This document shows, one piece after another, positions 59,581 to 64,000 of a DNA stretch of 64,000 bases. A program made the position numbers and the translations under genes. Under the pieces are notes generated by a model. That model saw only the letters and a program-made list of their open reading frames with translations. It was not told where the DNA came from and searched no databases. The stretch is taken from positions 1 through 64,000 of the forward strand of contig NZ_JAAQOM010000026.1 in assembly GCF_011682055.1 (NCBI RefSeq). The letters are read 5' to 3'. Position 1 is the first letter of the stretch. The number at the start of each line of letters is the position of its first letter. The stretch comes from Telluria antibiotica (GTDB lineage: Bacteria; Pseudomonadota; Gammaproteobacteria; Burkholderiales; Burkholderiaceae_D).

Positions 59581-62397
59581 ATGGAGACTACGATGAAGCA
59601 TGCCAACCACCCCGCAACACCCCGACTTGCACTGGGTACCTTCACGCTGGCCGTGTTGACCCTCGTGCATCAGGCGCAGGCCCAGCAGGCGGACACGCCG
59701 ATGGAAAGGGTGACCGTCACGGGTTCCTCGATCAAGCGGATCGCAACCGAGAGCGCGCTGCCGCTCACCGTCTACAAGGCCGAGGAATTGCAGGCCCAGG
59801 GCTTGACCACGATGTCGGAGGTGGCGACCTCGCTGGTGACGGCGTCGACCAACGAACCGGTTGGCGGCGGCAGCAGCGGTACGATGATCAATATGCGCGG
59901 CCTGAACACCAACCGCACGCTGGTCATGCTCAACGGCCGGCGCCTGCCGAACGAGGCGAGCGGTGCCAGTTCGGTCAACGTGGACGTGATCCCGATGAGC
60001 GCCATCGAGCGCGTCGAGGTGCTGCGCGACGGCGCTTCCTCGATCTACGGCACCGACGCTATCGCCGGCGTGGTCAACTTCATCACCAGGCGCAGCTACG
60101 ACGGCGTCAAGCTGACCGGCAGCTATGTCGACCCCGAACGCCACGGCGGCGGACAGCAGCCGCGCCTGTCGATCGTAGCCGGCAAGGGCGACCTGCAGAA
60201 GGACGGCTGGAACGTGTACGCCGCCTTCGACACGCAAAGGCGCTATTCGCTGATGCAGAAAGACCGCCCCAATATCTGGAATCCGGACGCCATCGTCGCG
60301 CTGGGCGGCACTGCGTTCACGACCAACACCTCGGGTTCGTCGTCGGCGCCGGCTAACTTTACAGTCTACAACAACGGCAAGGCGACGAGCACCACTGGCA
60401 ACCCGTACTGGTCGAGCGGCTGCGCCAGCAACTACGACGCCAAATACGGCCTGGCGTCGACGCGGGCGAAGAACACCACCTGCATCCTCGACCCGAGCCT
60501 GTACCCGCAACTGCTGCCGGACGCGATGCAAAGCACGCTCCTCACCAAGGCGTCGCTGCGCCATGGCCAGGACGGCCTGCTGACCGTCGAGATGCTCAAC
60601 ACCGAGTCGTATATCGACGCGACGCTGCCTCCGCAGATCGTCGGCGCGCAGACGGCGTACTCCGTCCTGAACCCCACCCTGCGCAAGCCGCTGTTCATCA
60701 CCAAATCCAGCAAGTGGTACCCGGGCGGCAGCGGCGGCGTGCCGGCCGTCGCCGGCGTGACGGCACAGGACCTTGCCCTGACCTGGAGCCTGGACGAAGC
60801 CGGTGCCGCCGTCACCGACGGCCGCCAGCGCACCAACCGGATCGTCGTCAACGACGAGGGCGTGGTCGCGGGCTGGGACTACCGGGTCGGCCTCAATGTG
60901 TCGCAAAGCCGCGCCACCGTCAGCTGGAAGAACGGATTCTTCTCCACCCCCGGTCTTTACCAGGGCGTGGCGAGCGGTGTCCTGAACCCGTTCGGCAAAC
61001 AGGACGAGGCCGGCAGGGCCTATCTGGACAGCATCAGCATGGACGGCCAGACCTACCGCAGCGGACGCGTGCGCTTTTACGGGACCGATTTCAACCTGTC
61101 CCGATCCCTCTTCGACCTGACGGGTGGTCCTCTGATGCTGGCCGTGGGCGGCGACCTGCACCGCGACACCTGGAACAGCGATGTCGGCATGAATGCCGAG
61201 GAGGTGGTCTACAAGGTGTCCGGCAACCCCGGCACGCATCCCTCCGGCGGACGCACCGTCGGTGCCCTGTACGCAGAGATCGACGCCCCGGTCACCAAAA
61301 GCCTGGACCTGACGGCCGCAGTGCGCGCCGACCATTTCAGCGATTTCGGCAACACCGTCAACCCGAAGATCAGTGTGCGCTGGGAGGCGAGCAAGAAAGT
61401 CATGTTGCGCGCAACCGCCAGCACGGGCTTCCGTGCCCCGACCTTGCCCGAGCTGTACGGCGCGGCGCGCCAGCTCGTGCCATCGACCCATCGCTGGGAC
61501 GACCCGCTGCTGTGCCCAGGCCCCACGCCGTCGGTCGCGGCCACCGGCACGCCCAATCCGGCCTATGCGAGCCTGGGCCTGGATCCGGCGACCGTCTGCA
61601 ACACCCAGCTGACCACCCTGACGGGCGCCAACCCCGACCTGCAACCGGAAAAGTCGAAGACCTTCACCGCCGGCATCGTGTTCGAGCCGGTCAAGAATGC
61701 CGTGGTGTCGTTCGACTTCTGGGATGTGCGAATGACGGGCACGATCGCGCAAATGACCGAAGATACGATCTTCAGCAACGTGCAGAAGTACGCCAACCTG
61801 TTCGTGCGCAACCCGGACGGCACGCTCAAGTACATCGACGTTTCGCGCATGAACCTCGGCGGCCTGCATACGCAAGGTATCGACACTGCGTTCAGCTACA
61901 CCATCCCGACCGCGCAACGCGGCAAGTTCGGCGTCGCCCTGGACGGCACCTACGTGCGCAAGTACGAGACCCAGACCGATTCGGGCGGGGCGTGGGTCGA
62001 TGCGGTGGGCCAGCCGGGTGCGCTCGCGACCGGCTCCACCTCGGCGAATACCTACGTGTTCCGCTGGAAGTCGAACCTGCGCCTGTCCTGGTCTTACCGC
62101 GGATTCGGGACACAGCTGACCCAGCAGTACACGTCGCACTACATCGACACCAACGCCTTGCCCAGCCAGCGGCCGGGCCAGCCGTTCTATCACGTGATCT
62201 CGTCGTACACGCTGTACAACCTGAGCACCCACTACAAGTTCAACAAGCACCTGACGGTCAGCTTCGGCATCAACAACCTGTTCGACGTCGACCCGCCGCT
62301 GTCGAACCAGCGCATCTCGTCGCGCGTGGTGTTCGCCCAGAACGTCGCCAAGCCGATCGGCCGTACCTGGCTGACCCGCGCAGAGTACACGTTCTGA
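59581..62397 (+). CDS. TonB-dependent outer-membrane receptor
   Basis: 938 residues. Signal peptide at about 15-36 (LGTFTLAVLTLVHQAQAQ), TonB box region MERVTVTGSSIKRIATESAL, plug with MINMRGLNTNRTLVMLNGRR, then VEVLRDGASSIYGTDAIAGV and VNFITRR, and a barrel ending in GRTWLTRAEYTF. The chosen start (METTMKH, 59581) gives a normal signal peptide; the longer frame to 59434 begins in the promoter region. It is followed by a terminator and then the second SGNH esterase. It is shorter than the other two receptors and belongs to a different subtype (DUF-free, no STN). Confidence 0.92.
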   Translation: METTMKHANHPATPRLALGTFTLAVLTLVHQAQAQQADTPMERVTVTGSSIKRIATESALPLTVYKAEELQAQGLTTMSEVATSLVTASTNEPVGGGSSGTMINMRGLNTNRTLVMLNGRRLPNEASGASSVNVDVIPMSAIERVEVLRDGASSIYGTDAIAGVVNFITRRSYDGVKLTGSYVDPERHGGGQQPRLSIVAGKGDLQKDGWNVYAAFDTQRRYSLMQKDRPNIWNPDAIVALGGTAFTTNTSGSSSAPANFTVYNNGKATSTTGNPYWSSGCASNYDAKYGLASTRAKNTTCILDPSLYPQLLPDAMQSTLLTKASLRHGQDGLLTVEMLNTESYIDATLPPQIVGAQTAYSVLNPTLRKPLFITKSSKWYPGGSGGVPAVAGVTAQDLALTWSLDEAGAAVTDGRQRTNRIVVNDEGVVAGWDYRVGLNVSQSRATVSWKNGFFSTPGLYQGVASGVLNPFGKQDEAGRAYLDSISMDGQTYRSGRVRFYGTDFNLSRSLFDLTGGPLMLAVGGDLHRDTWNSDVGMNAEEVVYKVSGNPGTHPSGGRTVGALYAEIDAPVTKSLDLTAAVRADHFSDFGNTVNPKISVRWEASKKVMLRATASTGFRAPTLPELYGAARQLVPSTHRWDDPLLCPGPTPSVAATGTPNPAYASLGLDPATVCNTQLTTLTGANPDLQPEKSKTFTAGIVFEPVKNAVVSFDFWDVRMTGTIAQMTEDTIFSNVQKYANLFVRNPDGTLKYIDVSRMNLGGLHTQGIDTAFSYTIPTAQRGKFGVALDGTYVRKYETQTDSGGAWVDAVGQPGALATGSTSANTYVFRWKSNLRLSWSYRGFGTQLTQQYTSHYIDTNALPSQRPGQPFYHVISSYTLYNLSTHYKFNKHLTVSFGINNLFDVDPPLSNQRISSRVVFAQNVAKPIGRTWLTRAEYTF

Positions 62398-62438
62398 TCG
62401 ATAAATCGAATGACGGCCCGCGGGGGCTGTCTCCTTTG

Positions 62439-62470
62439 CCCAGGCCGGAGGTTCCTGCCTGGGATTTTTT
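62439..62470 (+). terminator. Terminator after the TonB receptor
   Basis: A 7-bp stem (CCCAGGC at 62439-62445, GCCTGGG at 62457-62463) with an 11-base loop is followed by ATTTTTT. It lies between the receptor stop and the start of the esterase gene, so the esterase gene needs read-through or its own promoter. Confidence 0.8.
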
Positions 62471-62481
62471 CACCGACCAAC

Positions 62482-64000
62482 ATGACACACCTCCCACATC
62501 CGACTGCGGCATGCCCGATCGACAGGAAGCGTCCCGCCACACGCGCCGCCACGGTCGCGGCATGCCTGTTCTGGTGCGCGCTGCCCGGCCAGGCCGAACC
62601 CCAGGCGCCCAAGCCCGGGCCTGAGCTGCGCTACGATTTCACGAGCCGTCCCGCAGCGGGCACGATCCCGGTCCAGGCCAGGGCCGGCAAGGACATCCCC
62701 CTGTATGACGCGGCGACCGGCTACGGCTTCGTCGGCGAAACCGCCGCGGTCCCGGCCCGTCCCGTCCACACGGCGTCCATCCGGCACACAGCCGCCGGCT
62801 ACGTCATCACGGAACCCGCGCTCGATCCGAACGCGGGCACCGATCATTACAACAACTTCGGCATGGCCTTCCGCATCAAGGCGGGGCCCGGCGCCTACGC
62901 GATCCACGTGAACACCACATCGGACGCCGCCGACACGACGGTTGCCGTGACCGGCATGCAAGCCAACCGCCTGTCCCAGCCGGTCTTCTGGGACGCCGCG
63001 GGCCGGCTGCCGAACAAGACCATGATGGTGGCGCAGGGACGCGACTGGACCTACCGCTACGTGAACGGCCGCGGCTTCATCGACATCGAGATCGAACCGA
63101 AGAAGGCCGGGGTGCCGGTCGGCCTCTCGGAAATCGTGTTGCGTCCGATTCCGCCGCAAACGCGTCCCGCCGGCGTCCTGCCCGCCATCTACACGCTGGG
63201 CGATTCCACGGTCAAGTCCTACACCTTCGACGAGGCCCCGATGAGCGGCTGGGGCCAAGTCATCGGCCAGCTGTTCGATGCAACCAAAGTACGGGTCGTG
63301 AATTACTCGATGGGCGGCCGTTCGTTCCGCAACGCCTATGCGGAAGGCCGGCTGAACGACCTGTTGCTGACCGGGTACGTCGGCGACGTCGTCATGATCC
63401 AGTTCGGGCACAACGACGAAAGCCTCGACGAGACGCGCCGCTTCGGCCGCGGCGCCACCGAGTCCATGTACGAGGAAATGATCCGCGAGGTCTACGTGCC
63501 CGCCATCCGCGCACGCGGCATGGTGCCGGTCTTCGTCACGCCGATGTCGCGCGTGAACGGCGCGCAAAAGCCGGGCCAGCCCTACGTCAATTCCTTCGAC
63601 AAGCGGCGCTTTCCGGACCTGATGAGGAAGCTCGGCACCGAACTGGACGTCCCGGTCGTCGACCTGAACGCGCGCAGCGTCGAGTACTACAACGCGGCCG
63701 GCCGGCAGTCCATCACCGCGATGGTGATGTCGATCGAAGCCGGGGAGACGCCGGGCAAGACCAACGATGGCAGCTATGCCAACGGTCATCCAGCCAACAA
63801 GATCGACGGCACGCACTTCAAGGAAGCGCTGGCCAAGCAGTATGCGCGCATGGTGGTGACCGAACTGGCGCGCCTGGCCGGGGACGGCAAGCCGGGCGAT
63901 CAGGTGGCCGGCCGCATGGTGGCCCAGCTTCGTCCCGAAGTGCGCCGGGCGATCGCGGCGAACGACTGGTCGCCGGTCTATCCGGAGATCGCGGCCGACA
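62482..64000 (+). CDS. SGNH hydrolase, rhamnogalacturonan-acetylesterase-like, with N-terminal beta domain (partial, runs off window)
   Basis: The frame is open from the ATG at 62482 to the window end (506 codons). After a signal segment (about 20-38, ending GQAEP) comes a beta-rich domain (LRYDFTSRPAAGTIPVQA, YNNFGMAFRIKAGPGAYAIH; about 45-225). The SGNH domain follows: block I YTLGDSTVKS (Ser at about 240), MGGRSFRN, block III IQFGHNDES (about 308-316), and the Asp/His pair in KIDGTHFKE (about 439-447). This two-domain layout is seen in larger bacterial rhamnogalacturonan acetylesterases. The sequence goes on past the esterase domain (LRPEVRRAIAANDWSPVYPE), so a further domain may follow outside the window. 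No good ribosome site is visible before the ATG. Confidence 0.85.
   Translation, partial: MTHLPHPTAACPIDRKRPATRAATVAACLFWCALPGQAEPQAPKPGPELRYDFTSRPAAGTIPVQARAGKDIPLYDAATGYGFVGETAAVPARPVHTASIRHTAAGYVITEPALDPNAGTDHYNNFGMAFRIKAGPGAYAIHVNTTSDAADTTVAVTGMQANRLSQPVFWDAAGRLPNKTMMVAQGRDWTYRYVNGRGFIDIEIEPKKAGVPVGLSEIVLRPIPPQTRPAGVLPAIYTLGDSTVKSYTFDEAPMSGWGQVIGQLFDATKVRVVNYSMGGRSFRNAYAEGRLNDLLLTGYVGDVVMIQFGHNDESLDETRRFGRGATESMYEEMIREVYVPAIRARGMVPVFVTPMSRVNGAQKPGQPYVNSFDKRRFPDLMRKLGTELDVPVVDLNARSVEYYNAAGRQSITAMVMSIEAGETPGKTNDGSYANGHPANKIDGTHFKEALAKQYARMVVTELARLAGDGKPGDQVAGRMVAQLRPEVRRAIAANDWSPVYPEIAAD

Noticed and set aside
59362-62250. 962-residue open frame on the minus strand, opposite the TonB receptor
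   Set aside because: It mirrors the receptor codons, is rich in Arg/Gly/His/Val without domains, and has no ribosome site. The plus-strand receptor explains the region.

Overview
The window looks like a chromosomal accessory region of a high-GC betaproteobacterium, most likely Oxalobacteraceae (Massilia/Duganella type). This is inferred from the GC-rich coding style, the many large TonB-dependent receptors, the polysaccharide-degrading enzymes and the IS5-type element. No ribosomal or core marker gene is present to confirm it.

Region A (about 0.6-36.7 kb) is a large catabolic supercluster for amino acids, amino-acid derivatives or opine-like compounds. The left end of the window is an IS5-family element that cuts an outer-membrane protein gene. 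On the minus strand follow: two outer-membrane barrel genes, a threonine-dehydratase-like lyase (EutB type), an ornithine-cyclodeaminase-family protein (EutC type), a 2-hydroxyacid dehydrogenase, a bicupin, an ABC dual ATPase and its Tat-exported binding protein, a second cyclodeaminase-family protein, an aldehyde dehydrogenase, an AstE/DoeB-like amidohydrolase, a D-threonine-aldolase-like enzyme with a divergent LysR regulator, and a tightly coupled unit of HAD hydrolase, hydroxylysine-kinase-like kinase, class III phospholyase/aminotransferase and Lrp regulator. A second minus-strand run (28.6 to 18.5 kb) holds an aldehyde dehydrogenase, a HAD hydrolase, a PuuB-like oxidase, two Dpp/Opp permeases, a second ABC dual ATPase almost identical to the first, and a three-subunit opine/hydroxyproline-oxidase-type dehydrogenase, ending in a strong terminator. 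On the plus strand lie two GNAT proteins, a class III aminotransferase, an Lrp regulator, a tartrate/malate dehydrogenase, a succinate-semialdehyde-type dehydrogenase and a second AstE/DoeB-like protein. Many functions occur twice. The set resembles ectoine/hydroxyectoine catabolism (eutBC/eutE/ssd/atf/asnC) but lacks ectoine hydrolase and the ectoine transporters, so the real substrate is open. A GCA-N5-TGC motif is shared by three promoters.

Region B (36.7-41.1 kb) starts with a membrane PepSY reductase fused to a phthalate-dioxygenase-reductase-like module. A lower-GC scar follows. It contains a frame-broken remnant, a tRNA-Ser-3'-end-like att sequence with a 14-bp direct repeat about 0.9 kb away, an AlpA-type regulator, strong terminators, and the C-terminal stub of a TonB-dependent receptor.

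Region C (41.1-64.0 kb) is a plant-polysaccharide (pectin/glucuronoxylan) utilisation locus. It has a large TonB receptor, a rhamnogalacturonan-acetylesterase-like SGNH hydrolase, a clearly broken GH2 glycosidase, glucarate dehydratase, two overlapping GntR/FCD regulators, a GH115 alpha-glucuronidase, a FecI-FecR-STN-receptor signalling set, another TonB receptor, and a second SGNH/rhamnogalacturonan-acetylesterase-like gene that runs off the window end. A palindromic motif (consensus near CACTAATGCATTAC) recurs upstream of the first receptor, GH2, gudD and GH115, and probably defines the regulon of the local GntR proteins. No CRISPR array, rRNA or complete tRNA was seen.
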